A stretch of DNA of 64,000 nt from Crocinitomicaceae bacterium (GTDB taxonomy: Bacteria; Bacteroidota; Bacteroidia; Flavobacteriales_D; Crocinitomicaceae): NCBI GenBank assembly GCA_023957475.1, contig JAMLHA010000001.1:62001-126000 (forward strand), written 5' to 3'. Numbering within the stretch: position 1 is the first letter of the stretch; every line of letters starts with the position of its first letter. The translations under genes were made by a program, and so were the position numbers. Of this stretch, positions 1 to 9,645 are shown piece after piece. The notes beneath the pieces were generated by a model that was not told the origin of the DNA, ran no database searches, and saw nothing but the letters and a program-made list of their open reading frames with translations.

Positions 1-1
1 A

Positions 2-490
2 ACAGATTCTACTATGGTAGCATTGAATATGCCATTCCCTATTTTGCCAAACAGTGCATTTAAGTTGACACATGATTTAAGAGGTTTTGATTTCTCTGAT
101 GAAGATACGTATATGTTAGCGGCAAATTACACTACCAATCCTTTGAAATTAACTGCTGAAAATGCAGATAAACTATTCGATGATGGGAAAGTGTTGTATA
201 ATCACAACTGTTCTCAATGTCACGGAGAAAAAGGCGATGGTAAAGGACCAATGGTGGAAAATGACCTTTTCTCAGGTGTTCCTGATTATGCTGACAAAAA
301 AGAATTAAGTAACGGACAAATGTTCTATTCTATCTATTATGGTAAAGGAGCAATGGGATCTCACGCTTCAATCATTAATAAGAAAGAAATTTGGACAATT
401 ATCCATTATATCCGTAAGTTCCAAGATGAAAATTATGGTAAATTCGGAGAAGCAGCGGCATCAACAGAAACTACTGATGCAGCGAATTAA
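2..490 (+). CDS. actE: Monoheme cytochrome c subunit of alternative complex III (ActE), 5' end outside window
   Basis: The reading frame is open to the first base of the window, so the N-terminus (signal or lipoprotein peptide) is missing and the ATG at 14 is internal. About 162 residues are visible. A single C-x-x-C-H heme motif (NCSQCH) lies at nucleotides 206-223, followed by the G-E-K-G-D-G-K-G loop usual in class I cytochromes c. A Met in GKGAMGSH is the likely sixth ligand. It is followed 32 nt downstream by actF, then oxidase subunits II and I, the usual order of the Bacteroidota alternative complex III-oxidase operon. The protein should carry electrons from the quinol-oxidising core to the oxidase at the outer face of the inner membrane. 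Assignment to ActE rather than another monoheme cytochrome rests on this neighbourhood. Confidence 0.88.
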   Translation, partial: TDSTMVALNMPFPILPNSAFKLTHDLRGFDFSDEDTYMLAANYTTNPLKLTAENADKLFDDGKVLYNHNCSQCHGEKGDGKGPMVENDLFSGVPDYADKKELSNGQMFYSIYYGKGAMGSHASIINKKEIWTIIHYIRKFQDENYGKFGEAAASTETTDAAN

Positions 491-522
491 TTTTTAAATA
501 GAAATTTGTAAATAGAATAAAG

Positions 523-1704
523 ATGGAATTCAAAATTTCAAATAAAGCGAAACTTGTAACTTTAGTATTAATCGTTACTGGTGCATTGTTTACAGGAATC
601 GGTGCAATGTTCTTAGGAGATCATGCAGCACAAAGAGTTTTAACAAATGGTTTGACAAATAGTTTGTTCTTTTTGTTTATTTCATTAGGAGCTCTATTCT
701 TCTTAGCGTTACAGTATGCAACGGAAACAGCTTGGTATGTAATGGTTAAAAGAATCATTGAGTCTGTAGCAGGTTATTTACCAGTTGGTATTTTATTCTT
801 AGTAGTTGTTTTGGCAATCATCACACTTATGGATGGTGCTCACATCTATATTTGGATGGACCAAAACGTGGTAGAACACGATGCGATTATTAGAGGTAAA
901 GCTGCTTACTTAAATAAAGGATTCTTCTGGTTTCGTACAGTTGCTTATTTATTGACTTACTATTTGTTCTATACAGGATTTAGAAAAAGATCTTTGGAAG
1001 AAGATAAAGTTGGAGGAACAGATATTCACTTCAAAAATTACAAAAAAGGTGCTTTGTTTTTAGTGTTCTTTGCTGTATTTTCTTCTATGCAATCTTGGGA
1101 CTGGATCATGTCTATTGACGTACACTGGTTCTCTACATTGTTTGGATGGTATGTATTCTCTGGAATGTGGGTTTCTGCAATGGTAACAATCATTTTGGTA
1201 ACATTCTACTTGAAAAAATTAGGCTATTTACCACATGTAAATGATTCACATATCCACGATATCGGTAAATGGGTATTTGCAATCTCATTCTTATGGTCTT
1301 ACTTATGGTTCTCTCAATACATGTTGATATGGTATGCAAACATGCCAGAGGAGGTAACTTACTATGTTGCGAGAATTGAAGACTACAAAATTTTGTATTT
1401 TGGAATGTTCTTTATTAACTTTGCATTTCCAATGTTGATTTTGATGTCAAGAGATGCTAAAAGAAATGTCGGTATTATGACGTTCGTAGGTTTGGTTATT
1501 ATTGCTGGACACTGGATGGATTTATACTTGATGGTTACTGTAGGATCAATGGGACCAACTTCACATTTTGGAATTTTTGAAATTGGAATGGCTTTATTGA
1601 TGTTGGGTGTCTTTATGCGAATTGTTTTAATCAATTTAACGAAAGCTCCTGTATCACCTTTAAACCACCCATACTTGGATGAGAGTATTCATCACGAGAT
1701 ATAG
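523..1704 (+). CDS. actF: Alternative complex III quinone-binding membrane subunit 2 (ActF, NrfD-like)
   Basis: A 393-residue polytopic protein with many hydrophobic segments, among them residues 13-30, 45-65, 84-106 and 135-150. Sequence character and position match the second NrfD/PsrC-like subunit of alternative complex III, which with ActC forms the quinol-oxidising membrane part. It begins with ATG 32 nt after actE and is followed 52 nt later by the oxidase subunit II gene, so cotranscription is likely. The C-terminus ends in a short polar tail (HPYLDESIHHEI). Function is inferred from family and context; no cofactor motif is expected in this subunit. Confidence 0.85.
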   Translation: MEFKISNKAKLVTLVLIVTGALFTGIGAMFLGDHAAQRVLTNGLTNSLFFLFISLGALFFLALQYATETAWYVMVKRIIESVAGYLPVGILFLVVVLAIITLMDGAHIYIWMDQNVVEHDAIIRGKAAYLNKGFFWFRTVAYLLTYYLFYTGFRKRSLEEDKVGGTDIHFKNYKKGALFLVFFAVFSSMQSWDWIMSIDVHWFSTLFGWYVFSGMWVSAMVTIILVTFYLKKLGYLPHVNDSHIHDIGKWVFAISFLWSYLWFSQYMLIWYANMPEEVTYYVARIEDYKILYFGMFFINFAFPMLILMSRDAKRNVGIMTFVGLVIIAGHWMDLYLMVTVGSMGPTSHFGIFEIGMALLMLGVFMRIVLINLTKAPVSPLNHPYLDESIHHEI

Positions 1705-1756
1705 CTTAACCTTAACAAACAATTAAACGAAACAATTAAACTTAATATAAACTTAC

Positions 1757-3091
1757 ATGGCAACTAAATTAATTTTACTTTTAGTAATTGTACTAGCTGT
1801 AGTAGCTGTTTCACAATTAATGAAATTGTATGAAATATCTTCTACTCTAAAGAATAGAAATGAGTATGAGATCAGTAGAAGCCAAAATAGAATAAATGGT
1901 TTCCTTATGCTCTTATTTATGGTTGTGTTTTTCATTTCAATGTTTGTCCTTATGGTCAAAATTGGATGGAATGGTTTAGGGGATTCTGCTTCAATGCACG
2001 GAGATTCACTTGATGTGTTGATGCGTTTGAATATGTGGATTGTGTTTATCGTATTCTTTGTTACGAATTTCCTATTGTTCTATTTTGCCTATAAATACCA
2101 ACACAAGCCAGGAGCAAAAGCTTATTTCTATACACATAGTAGTAAGTTAGAATTTTTGTGGACAGCTATCCCAGCTTCTGCTTTGTTAGTAATGGTAATC
2201 TGGGGATTGTCTGTATGGAACGATATTACTTCTCCTGCAAGCGCAGATGCTGAAGTAATTGAAATCTATTCAAAACAGTTTGACTGGACTGTTCGTTACG
2301 CTGGTAAAGACAATAAATTGGCTAAGTTTGATTATAAAGTAACATCTGATAGAAACTTATTAGGTCTTGTTAACTCTCAAACTTTAGAATATGCTATTGA
2401 TAAAATGAAAAACGACCCACTATTAGGGATTGATGCTATCAATAACAAATTGAATGACAAGACACTTGTTTTCAATGCAGAAGAAAGAAAGAAAATGACT
2501 GAAACTTTACACAGAAACGAAGAGATTTATCGTTTACTTGTACAGTTGAGCAATCGTTTTGACAAATCATTGGATGCACAATCTTGGGACGATATTATCG
2601 TTGCTGGTCCTGCTGAAAAAATGTATTTGTGTGTAGATCAAGAATACGAAATCAATTTCCGTTCTAAAGATGTTATCCACTCTGCATTGATTCCTGCTTT
2701 CAGACTTCAAATGAATACAGTTCCTGGTCAAACAACTCGTTTTAAATTTACACCAACTGTTACAACAAAGACTGAAAGAGAAAAAAGAAAAGATCCAAAA
2801 TACAACTATTATTTAGTTTGTAACAAAATCTGTGGTTCTTCTCACTACAAAATGTACATGGAAATTGAAGTTTTGGAAAAAGATGAATACAAAGCTGTGA
2901 TGAAAGCGTTCCAAATGGGTGGTGAATTATTATCACCTAAGGATCAAGAGTTGTTGAAAGGTGTGTTCGGTGAGTCATTGCCAAAAGCACATACGTTTAA
3001 GGCAATGTTTGAAGCTTCTGCTCCTGCACCTGCTGCCGAAACTACAACAACAGAAGTAGCTGATTCAACAGCTGTAGCTGAAACAATTTAA
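1757..3091 (+). CDS. coxB: Cytochrome c oxidase subunit II (CuA)
   Basis: A 444-residue subunit of a heme-copper oxidase. The CuA site is complete: His308 in DVIHSAL, then Cys355, Cys359, His363 and Met366 in the C-x3-C-x3-H-x2-M pattern. There is a hydrophobic N-terminal segment (about residues 3-20) before the usual two transmembrane helices (about 50-72 and 95-115). A long hydrophilic insertion (about residues 190-290) separates the QFDWTVRYAG strand from the rest of the cupredoxin domain, making it longer than canonical subunit II. The C-terminus is Ala/Thr-rich. It lies between actF and subunit I in one operon and should accept electrons from cytochrome c or directly from alternative complex III. 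Confidence 0.95.
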   Translation: MATKLILLLVIVLAVVAVSQLMKLYEISSTLKNRNEYEISRSQNRINGFLMLLFMVVFFISMFVLMVKIGWNGLGDSASMHGDSLDVLMRLNMWIVFIVFFVTNFLLFYFAYKYQHKPGAKAYFYTHSSKLEFLWTAIPASALLVMVIWGLSVWNDITSPASADAEVIEIYSKQFDWTVRYAGKDNKLAKFDYKVTSDRNLLGLVNSQTLEYAIDKMKNDPLLGIDAINNKLNDKTLVFNAEERKKMTETLHRNEEIYRLLVQLSNRFDKSLDAQSWDDIIVAGPAEKMYLCVDQEYEINFRSKDVIHSALIPAFRLQMNTVPGQTTRFKFTPTVTTKTEREKRKDPKYNYYLVCNKICGSSHYKMYMEIEVLEKDEYKAVMKAFQMGGELLSPKDQELLKGVFGESLPKAHTFKAMFEASAPAPAAETTTTEVADSTAVAETI

Positions 3092-3118
3092 TAAATATTA
3101 TAACTAAAACTAAATAAG

Positions 3119-4939
3119 ATGTCTGCAATTGTACATGAAGCACACGGTCATACTGAACACGCACACCACGAGGAAAATTTCGTGTCAAAGTATATTTTTA
3201 GTCAAGACCATAAGATGATTTCTAAGCAGTATTTGATTACTGCTGTATTTATGGGAACTGTCGGTATGTTACTTTCAGTATTTTTCCGTATTCAATTGGC
3301 TTGGCCTGGTGAACCTAGTGATTTTATTCACTTTTTCTTAGGAGATAGATGGGCGCCAGAGGGAATTCTTAGAGAAGATATGTTCTTGGGATTGGTAACT
3401 ATCCACGGAACAATCATGGTATTCTTCCTGCTTACAGGTGGTTTGTCTGGTACATTTTCTAACTTGTTAATTCCATACCAAATTGGAGCACGTGATATGG
3501 CTTCTGGATTTATGAACATGATTTCATACTGGTTGTTCTTCCTTTCAAGCATTATCATGTTAGCTTCTTTATTTGTAGAAAGTGGACCAGCGATGGGTGG
3601 TTGGACGGTCTATCCGCCATTGTCTGCCCTTCCGCAATTTATTTCAGGTTCTGGACTTGGAATGGATTTGTGGTTGACATCTATGACGTTGTTTATTGCA
3701 TCTTCTTTAATGGGATCTTTAAATTATATCTCTACAGTATTGAACTTGAGAACAAAAGGAATGAATATGAATAGATTACCATTGACAGTGTGGACATTCT
3801 TCATTACTGCAATTGTTGGTTTGTTAACTTTCCCAGTTCTTTTGTCAGCTGCCTTGTTATTAGTAATGGATAGATCTTTAGGAACTTCTTTCTATTTATC
3901 TGATGTAATTGCTGGTTCTGATATGATGACAAATCATGGTGGTTCTCCTATCTTGTTTGAACACTTGTTCTGGTTCTTAGGTCACCCTGAGGTTTACTTA
4001 GTATTGATGCCATCTTTAGGAATTACTTCTGAAATTATTGCTACAAACACAAGAAAACCAATCTTTGGTTACAAAGCCATGGTTGGTTCTACTTTGGCAA
4101 TTGGTTTCTTATCTTGTGTCGTTTGGGCTCACCACATGTTTGTAACAGGTATGAATCCATTCCTTGGATCGGTATTCGTGTTTACCACTTTACTTATTGC
4201 CATACCTTCTGCCGTAAAAGTATTTAACTATTTGACTACGTTGTGGAAAGGTACTATTATCTATACTCCAGGATTGATGTTCTCAATTGGATTGGTTTCT
4301 TCATTCATCACTGGTGGTATTACAGGTATTATTTTGGCTGACTCTTCATTGGATATTACTGTGCATGACACAATGTTCGTTGTTGCCCACTTCCACGTGG
4401 TAATGGGATTATCAGCGGTGTTTGGTATGTACGCTGGTATCTACCACTGGTTCCCTAAATTCTTTGGTAAATTGATGAATGTAAGATTGGGGTATATCCA
4501 CTTCTGGATTACTTTAGTATGTGCTTATGGAGTATTTATCCCAATGCACTTCATGGGGATTTCTGGTGCACCTCGTCGTTATTACGATTATTCAGTGTAC
4601 GAAGTGTTTGACCATGAAACATTCTTGAAAATTGAAAACTTGAACCTAATTATCTCTTTGTTTGCTATCATCGGATCTTTAGGACAGTTGGTATTTATTT
4701 TCAACTTCTTCTATAGTATCTTCAAAGGACAAAAAGCACCTCAAAACCCTTGGAAATCTACAACATTGGAGTGGACTACTCCAGTAGAACATATCCATGG
4801 TAACTGGCCAGGTGAATTGCCTGAAGTACATCGTTGGCCGTATGACTTGTCTAAACCAGGATGGGATGTGGATTATGTAATGCAAACAGAACCACTTCGC
4901 GAAGGTGAATTAGTTGATGGCGGAATTAACGAACATTGA
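3119..4939 (+). CDS. coxA: Cytochrome c oxidase subunit I (heme a / heme a3-CuB)
   Basis: A 606-residue catalytic subunit. All metal ligands are visible: His96 (HGTIMVFF) and His426 for the low-spin heme, His289, His338 and His339 for CuB (GHPEVY and AHH), and His424 for the high-spin heme (HDTMFVVAHFH). Tyr293 of the H-x-E-V-Y motif is present, as expected for A-type oxidases with a Tyr-His cross-link. The N-terminus is His-rich (HEAHGHTEHAHHEE), a feature of unknown role. The gene starts 27 nt after subunit II and is followed by a strong terminator, so subunits III and IV are not encoded next to it in this window. Confidence 0.97.
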   Translation: MSAIVHEAHGHTEHAHHEENFVSKYIFSQDHKMISKQYLITAVFMGTVGMLLSVFFRIQLAWPGEPSDFIHFFLGDRWAPEGILREDMFLGLVTIHGTIMVFFLLTGGLSGTFSNLLIPYQIGARDMASGFMNMISYWLFFLSSIIMLASLFVESGPAMGGWTVYPPLSALPQFISGSGLGMDLWLTSMTLFIASSLMGSLNYISTVLNLRTKGMNMNRLPLTVWTFFITAIVGLLTFPVLLSAALLLVMDRSLGTSFYLSDVIAGSDMMTNHGGSPILFEHLFWFLGHPEVYLVLMPSLGITSEIIATNTRKPIFGYKAMVGSTLAIGFLSCVVWAHHMFVTGMNPFLGSVFVFTTLLIAIPSAVKVFNYLTTLWKGTIIYTPGLMFSIGLVSSFITGGITGIILADSSLDITVHDTMFVVAHFHVVMGLSAVFGMYAGIYHWFPKFFGKLMNVRLGYIHFWITLVCAYGVFIPMHFMGISGAPRRYYDYSVYEVFDHETFLKIENLNLIISLFAIIGSLGQLVFIFNFFYSIFKGQKAPQNPWKSTTLEWTTPVEHIHGNWPGELPEVHRWPYDLSKPGWDVDYVMQTEPLREGELVDGGINEH

Positions 4940-4964
4940 TCAATATAAGTTTTCATTAAGAAAA

Positions 4965-4988
4965 AATGCTCCGAATTTTCGGAGCATT
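4965..4988 (+). terminator. Rho-independent terminator of the oxidase operon
   Basis: A 10-bp perfect stem (AATGCTCCGA / TCGGAGCATT) with a 4-nt loop is followed by a T-run. It lies 25 nt after the subunit I stop codon and closes the act-cox operon. Confidence 0.9.
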
Positions 4989-5008
4989 TTTTTGTTTTAT
5001 TAAATCAA

Positions 5009-5065
5009 TCAAATCATCAAGTCATCAAGTCATATAGTCATATAATCATCAAATCAACCAATCAA
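5009..5065. repeat. Degenerate ATCAAGTCATC-type intergenic repeat
   Basis: A run of short near-repeats (ATCAAATCATC, AAGTCATCAAGTCAT, ATAGTCATATAATCATC, AATCAACCAATC) fills the space between the oxidase terminator and the next gene. Similar words recur at about 9560-9595, 15905-16024 and 31922-31966, always between genes. No coding potential is seen. Confidence 0.6.
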
Positions 5066-5086
5066 AAAAAATGTTATTTTTACTTC

Positions 5087-5593
5087 ATGAATCATTCCCA
5101 CTTCAATGAAACAAATGCTCAGGCATTTCAAAAACGTATGCTCAATCCGATTCTTTTCCGATTGATGCTCTATAAAATGTTGCCCTTAGCAGCTTTAACA
5201 GGGGTTAAATTAAACACGTTAGACAGAGATTCAGTTCAATTGAGTGTAAAGTATAAGTTTTTGAATAAAAACCCGTTTAAAACGACTTATTGGGCTGTTT
5301 TAGGAATGTGTGCTGAAATGGCGAGTGGATTGTTGTTGTTAATGTACACATACAAACTAAATCCTTCTGTTTCTACCTACGTGCTTTCATCTGATGCAAA
5401 ATTCATTAAGCGGGCTTTAGGAAAAACTACTTTTGTATGTAAACAAGGAGCGGAAATTGAACAAATTATCATTGAGGCTATTGAATCAAAAGAACCAAAG
5501 GAAATAAGTTGCCAAACATTGGCTTATAATGAACAAAATGAACTTATTGCTGAGTTTAATTTTGTTTGGGGAGTAAAAGTTAGAACAAAGTAA
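5087..5593 (+). CDS. DUF4442 hotdog-fold protein (thioesterase-like)
   Basis: A 168-residue protein resembling the DUF4442 family, which has a hotdog fold related to acyl-CoA/acyl-ACP thioesterases such as YiiD. The pattern LNPILFRLMLYKMLPLAALTG, then NPFKTTYWAVLGMCAEMASG, is the recognisable part: the second stretch corresponds to the hotdog helix, with the polar residues Cys-Ala-Glu-Met-Ala-Ser-Gly. It has no signal peptide and is probably cytoplasmic. It stands alone between a terminator and a lipoprotein gene. The substrate is unknown; the family call is from sequence impression only. Confidence 0.65.
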   Translation: MNHSHFNETNAQAFQKRMLNPILFRLMLYKMLPLAALTGVKLNTLDRDSVQLSVKYKFLNKNPFKTTYWAVLGMCAEMASGLLLLMYTYKLNPSVSTYVLSSDAKFIKRALGKTTFVCKQGAEIEQIIIEAIESKEPKEISCQTLAYNEQNELIAEFNFVWGVKVRTK

Positions 5594-5653
5594 TTGCACT
5601 ATTTTTCTTGATTTCAGGTTATTTGATTAATTTTAAAGTCTAATTTAGATACT

Positions 5654-6538
5654 ATGAAACTAAAATTTGCTTTTTTAATAGCTCTTGTAGCATTTTCAAC
5701 TTCTTGTAAAAAAGAAAAAAATCAAAATACGAAGAATCAAACTGGGCCACAGTTGGTGTTTAAAATAAAACTGAACCCAACGCAAGAGCGATTAGATGTA
5801 TTTGGAAACCCTGAAACATTACCTGCTGGTCATGGTGCTCAAGTTCCAGATTACAATGAATTTAGAATCCACTCCATAGAATTGGTGCCTAATGAATACA
5901 CGCCTTTTGGACAAGGATACATTGTTTACAATGCAGAAATGCTTAACGATGGTAGTAAAGCTGTTATTTTTGACAAATTGAAACCGTTGCAAGATGGTTC
6001 AATTGCTTTTACTGTGCAGTTAGATGAAGTTATACCAGGAACGTATAAATACATTCGTGTATCTGCTGCATATCAAAACTACAACATTAATTTTAGAGCC
6101 AATGGTTTTGATTTAGTTGGTACAATTGCTTCGTTTGTAGCACACAATAGCTATATTTCAAGTTATAAAATTAAGAATCAAACGGTTTCGTTGAGTGCGC
6201 AAAAAATGCAAGGTTATTTTGGTTTTGAAGTTCCTGCAATACCTCCATACTACACAGGAGAAGTTATTCAAGGTCAAACAGCTGGAACCACTGTTCCAAA
6301 CCCAATCAATGCTACATCACCAATCCCTGTTGGAAGTTGTACGGTTACTGGAATTTTCCCTGCACCATTTACACTTGCTGGAGATGAAAAAAAGGATGTG
6401 GTTATCAATCTTTCTTTTAGTATCAACAATAGTTTTGAATGGAGCGATGCAAATGGAAACAATATTTTTGAACCATTGGATGGAGATACTGTTGTGGATA
6501 TGGGCTTAAGAGGATTGATTCCTTATGTAGTTGAATAG
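5654..6538 (+). CDS. Predicted lipoprotein of unknown function
   Basis: A 294-residue protein with a type II signal peptide: a Lys-containing N-terminus, a hydrophobic core and a lipobox ending in S-T-S-C with the lipidated Cys at residue 18, followed by a charged KKEKNQN linker. The rest is rich in beta-strand-like segments (for example FRIHSIELVPNEYTPFG and KYIRVSAAYQNYNINF) and includes the phrase DANGNNIFEPLDGD near the end. It resembles the many Bacteroidota surface or periplasmic lipoproteins with a single beta-sandwich domain. I do not recognise the family. It appears monocistronic. Confidence 0.7.
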   Translation: MKLKFAFLIALVAFSTSCKKEKNQNTKNQTGPQLVFKIKLNPTQERLDVFGNPETLPAGHGAQVPDYNEFRIHSIELVPNEYTPFGQGYIVYNAEMLNDGSKAVIFDKLKPLQDGSIAFTVQLDEVIPGTYKYIRVSAAYQNYNINFRANGFDLVGTIASFVAHNSYISSYKIKNQTVSLSAQKMQGYFGFEVPAIPPYYTGEVIQGQTAGTTVPNPINATSPIPVGSCTVTGIFPAPFTLAGDEKKDVVINLSFSINNSFEWSDANGNNIFEPLDGDTVVDMGLRGLIPYVVE

Positions 6539-6910
6539 AAATGTATGATTGATTTTCAATGAATTTCATCATACCACTTCCAAAATTTATAGAATAGATT
6601 GTTTGTATAAAATAAACTCTATTGTTAGATTGAGTCTATTTGTTAATTTACTTCATAATACATGGGTATTACGAGGTAAATCGCCTAAAAATCAAAACTA
6701 AAATTCACAACCTGAATGGGGTTTTATATCGAATTCAGGATATTTTAATACTTTCCTTTGTGTTCCTTGTGCCTCTGTGGTTATTTAAACTTCTCCAGAG
6801 TGGTTAGTATATGTTGAATAGACCAACCGTTTAAAAAATTAATACGTTTGTATTGTTGGCGCACAAATTAATGCAGCTATTTTTATATCTTTGTAAAAGA
6901 TAAAGTAAAA
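6539..6910. other. Intergenic region with inverted repeat, dispersed repeat and ruvB promoter
   Basis: This 372-nt gap holds a CCTGAAT/ATTCAGG inverted repeat (6711-6717 and 6733-6739) and one copy of the dispersed 'tgtgtccttcgtgcctctgtggt' family (6757-6785, diverged). A Bacteroidota -7 box TATCTTTG at 6886-6893 lies just ahead of the ruvB start at 6911. No open reading frame looks real here. Confidence 0.6.
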
Positions 6911-7930
6911 GTGGAAGATTCATTTGACTATAGAGATGAGGCTGAAAAGCAAGACGTGGACTATGATAAAGTCTTGCGACCAAAGCACCTTTCTGATTTT
7001 ACAGGTCAGCCGAAAGTAGTGGACAACCTATCTGTTTTCGTAAAAGCAGCAAAATTGCGCAATGAACCACTTGATCACGTCTTATTGCATGGACCTCCAG
7101 GATTGGGAAAAACAACTTTGTCCAATATCATTGCCAATGAACTAAATGTTGGTTTTAAAGTTACTTCTGGCCCTGTTTTGGATAAACCCGGAGATTTAGC
7201 AGGTTTACTCACTAACTTAGAAACTGGAGATGTGCTGTTTATTGACGAAATTCATCGTTTGAGTCCCGTTATTGAAGAGTATTTGTATTCTGCAATGGAA
7301 GATTATCACATCGATATCATGATTGATACTGGGCCAAATGCAAGAACAGTTCAGTTGGCTTTGAATCCGTTTACATTGATTGGAGCCACAACACGTTCGG
7401 GGTTGTTGACTTCTCCATTGCGTGCTCGATTTGGTATCAATTTGAGATTGGAATATTACGATGCAAAGACACTAACCATGATTGTTGAACGTTCTGCTGG
7501 ATTGTTGGGAATTCCAATTACAGAAGAAGCGGCATATCAAATTGCAAGTAGAAGTAGAGGCACACCTCGTATTGCCAATGCGTTGTTGCGCCGTGTTCGT
7601 GATTTTGCACAAATCAAAGGCGACGGAACTATTGAAAATGAAATCAGTAAATATGCACTGGATGCATTGAATGTGGATCAATGTGGGTTGGATGAAATGG
7701 ACAACAAGATATTGCATACCATAATCGATAAATTTAAAGGTGGACCAGTTGGTTTAACAACTATTGCTACGGCAATTGGTGAAAATGCAGGAACTTTGGA
7801 GGAAGTGTACGAACCATTTTTAATCCAAGAGGGCTTTTTAATGCGTACACCAAGAGGACGACAAGCAACCGAAAGAGCATTTAAACACTTAGGAAAGGAT
7901 CAAGGCTGGACGCAAGGTGGTTTGTTTTAA
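6911..7930 (+). CDS. ruvB: Holliday junction branch migration ATPase RuvB
   Basis: A 339-residue AAA+ motor that drives branch migration of Holliday junctions together with RuvA. Walker A GPPGLGKT is at residues 61-68 and Walker B VLFIDEIH at 108-115. The sensor and arginine-finger segment [18 protein letters not shown] and the C-terminal winged helix ([17 protein letters not shown]) are also present. Length and N-terminus ([12 protein letters not shown]) match the family. The start is a GTG at 6911; no in-frame ATG lies near it, and a TATCTTTG promoter box ends 17 nt upstream. queG begins 6 nt after its stop, suggesting a two-gene operon. Confidence 0.97.
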   Translation: MEDSFDYRDEAEKQDVDYDKVLRPKHLSDFTGQPKVVDNLSVFVKAAKLRNEPLDHVLLHGPPGLGKTTLSNIIANELNVGFKVTSGPVLDKPGDLAGLLTNLETGDVLFIDEIHRLSPVIEEYLYSAMEDYHIDIMIDTGPNARTVQLALNPFTLIGATTRSGLLTSPLRARFGINLRLEYYDAKTLTMIVERSAGLLGIPITEEAAYQIASRSRGTPRIANALLRRVRDFAQIKGDGTIENEISKYALDALNVDQCGLDEMDNKILHTIIDKFKGGPVGLTTIATAIGENAGTLEEVYEPFLIQEGFLMRTPRGRQATERAFKHLGKDQGWTQGGLF

Positions 7931-7936
7931 AATCAA

Positions 7937-8881
7937 ATGTCATCAAAGCAAAAACATACGAAATTAATAAGAGACAAGGCTTATGAATTGGGCTTTATGT
8001 TTTGTGGTATCTCAAAAGCGGGTTATTTAGAAGACGAAGCAACCAGTTTGGAAGAGTATTTGAAACAAAATCGAAACGGCAAAATGGAATATTTGGAAAA
8101 CTATTTTGATAAGCGTTTGGATCCTACTTTATTGGTAGAAGGTGCAAAATCTGTTGTTTCTTTAGCGTTGAATTACTATCCAGAAGTGAAACAACCTGGA
8201 AATACATATAAAATATCCAAATATGCCTATGGTGTGGACTATCATTATGTGGTAAAAGACAAATTGAAGGAACTGTTTCAGTTTATTCAAGATGAAATAG
8301 GAGAGGTAAATGGACGTTTGTTTACCGATTCGGCACCAGTTTTGGAAAAAGCTTGGGCAACAAAAAGTGGAATAGGCTGGCGAGGTAAAAACAACTTGAC
8401 GATCCACCCAAAAGTTGGTTCTTTTTTCTTTTTAGCCGAGTTGATTATTGATTTAGAATTGGAATATGACGGGCCGATAAAAGATTATTGCGGTACTTGC
8501 ACCAAATGCATCGATGCTTGCCCAACTGGTGCGTTGGAGCCATATAAAATTGATGCTTCTAAATGTATTTCCTATTTGACAATAGAATTAAAAGATGCAA
8601 TGATTCCAAACCAGTTTCACAATCAATTGGAAGATTGGATGTTTGGTTGCGATATTTGTCAAGATGTATGCCCGTGGAATAAATTTTCAAAACCACACCA
8701 TGAACCTGCATTCTTGCCTAATGAGCACTTGTTTAAGCTTAATGCAGAAGATTGGGAAGAGCTGACAGAGGAAGTTTACCAAGAAATTTTTAGGAAAAGC
8801 CCAGTTAAACGAGCTAAATATAGCGGGTTAATGCGTAACATAGAAACGTTAAAAGAAGCTAAGAAAAATAGAAAAAATTAA
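7937..8881 (+). CDS. queG: Epoxyqueuosine reductase QueG
   Basis: A 314-residue cobalamin-dependent iron-sulfur enzyme that performs the last step of queuosine synthesis in tRNA. Two [4Fe-4S] clusters are encoded by C185-x2-C188-x2-C191-x3-C195 and by C210 with C238-x2-C241-x3-C245. The active-site segment [12 protein letters not shown], with the conserved Asp at residue 131, is present. The length is slightly shorter than homologues that carry a C-terminal HEAT domain. It is probably cotranscribed with ruvB (6-nt gap). The queuosine tRNA substrates are expected to carry GUN anticodons; none is in this window. Confidence 0.95.
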   Translation: MSSKQKHTKLIRDKAYELGFMFCGISKAGYLEDEATSLEEYLKQNRNGKMEYLENYFDKRLDPTLLVEGAKSVVSLALNYYPEVKQPGNTYKISKYAYGVDYHYVVKDKLKELFQFIQDEIGEVNGRLFTDSAPVLEKAWATKSGIGWRGKNNLTIHPKVGSFFFLAELIIDLELEYDGPIKDYCGTCTKCIDACPTGALEPYKIDASKCISYLTIELKDAMIPNQFHNQLEDWMFGCDICQDVCPWNKFSKPHHEPAFLPNEHLFKLNAEDWEELTEEVYQEIFRKSPVKRAKYSGLMRNIETLKEAKKNRKN

Positions 8882-8943
8882 GCGAAAAATTATTTTTTCA
8901 CATTAAAAATCCTACTTTTACAAAAAGCACAAACAAATTACCT

Positions 8944-9330
8944 ATGAGTGTTGCAATAACAGAAGGTGTTGAGATAAGAATTAGTGTTACTTTTAGAAGT
9001 GATTTATCAAATGGTGAAAGCAATTCTTATTTCTTTAATTATGAAGTGTTTATCACGAATCATAATTTGTTTCCTATTCAACTTTTACACCGTAATTGGC
9101 ACATTTTTGATTCAATGCATGATATTAGTACAGTGAGTGGTGAAGGTGTAATCGGTGAACAACCCATTTTAAGACCACACAAATCATTTACGTATATGAG
9201 TGGTTGCGAACTTTTCAGTGAATTAGGATACATGAAAGGTTTTTATACATTTAAGAATTTATCATCTGAGAAAATATTTCGGGTAGAAATTCCTAAATTT
9301 CAATTGATATATCCACCGAGATTGAATTAA
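8944..9330 (+). CDS. apaG: ApaG family protein (Co2+/Mg2+ efflux-associated, FN3-like fold)
   Basis: A 128-residue single-domain protein. The ApaG signature is clear: the N-terminal EGVEIRISVTFRSD, NYEVFITNHN, the conserved LHRNWHIFDS, then GVIGEQPILRPHKSFTYMSGCEL and the MKGFYTF strand. ApaG folds as an immunoglobulin/FN3-like sandwich; its exact role is unsettled and is linked by genetics to cobalt/magnesium resistance. It follows queG after 62 nt. Length is typical of the family. Confidence 0.92.
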   Translation: MSVAITEGVEIRISVTFRSDLSNGESNSYFFNYEVFITNHNLFPIQLLHRNWHIFDSMHDISTVSGEGVIGEQPILRPHKSFTYMSGCELFSELGYMKGFYTFKNLSSEKIFRVEIPKFQLIYPPRLN

Positions 9331-9645
9331 GAATTTACACATACAACACTTCATATAACCCTCTGTGTCCTTCGTGCCTCTGTGGTGATTTCGATTACGC
9401 TCAACCACTAGACTCATTTTGTCAATCAGCCAACAATTCAAATTAATTTTCTCTGTGTCTCTATGGTTTTTAGATAAAGCACATCTTTTTAACTCAACGC
9501 TAGCAACTAATCACTATTATCAGCTTTGCCAAAGGCAATCTAACACTTTACTAATATCATAATGTCAACTAGTCATAACATCAACTAGTCATCCAAAAAC
9601 AAAAAAGGTCGAGCTTGCACCCGACCTTGATGATAATTTTTAAAG
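9331..9645. other. Intergenic repeat-rich region between apaG and frr
   Basis: A 315-nt convergent gap. It contains two copies of the 'ctctgtgtccttcgtgcctctgtggt' repeat family (9361-9388 full, 9451-9471 short), a TTGCCAAAGGCAAT-type palindromic word near 9524-9538, AACTAGTCAT near-repeats (9567-9595) and the frr terminator at 9605-9628. No gene is seen. Confidence 0.6.
9605..9628 (-). terminator. Rho-independent terminator of frr
   Basis: On the minus strand AAGGTCG, a 10-nt loop, then CGACCTT is followed by a T-rich run. The element is almost identical, loop included, to the terminator at 58698-58721 on the plus strand. Confidence 0.82.

Noticed and set aside
6195-6509. 104-codon plus-strand frame within the lipoprotein gene
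   Set aside because: Alternative frame of a gene with a good signal peptide and consistent codon use; no start context.
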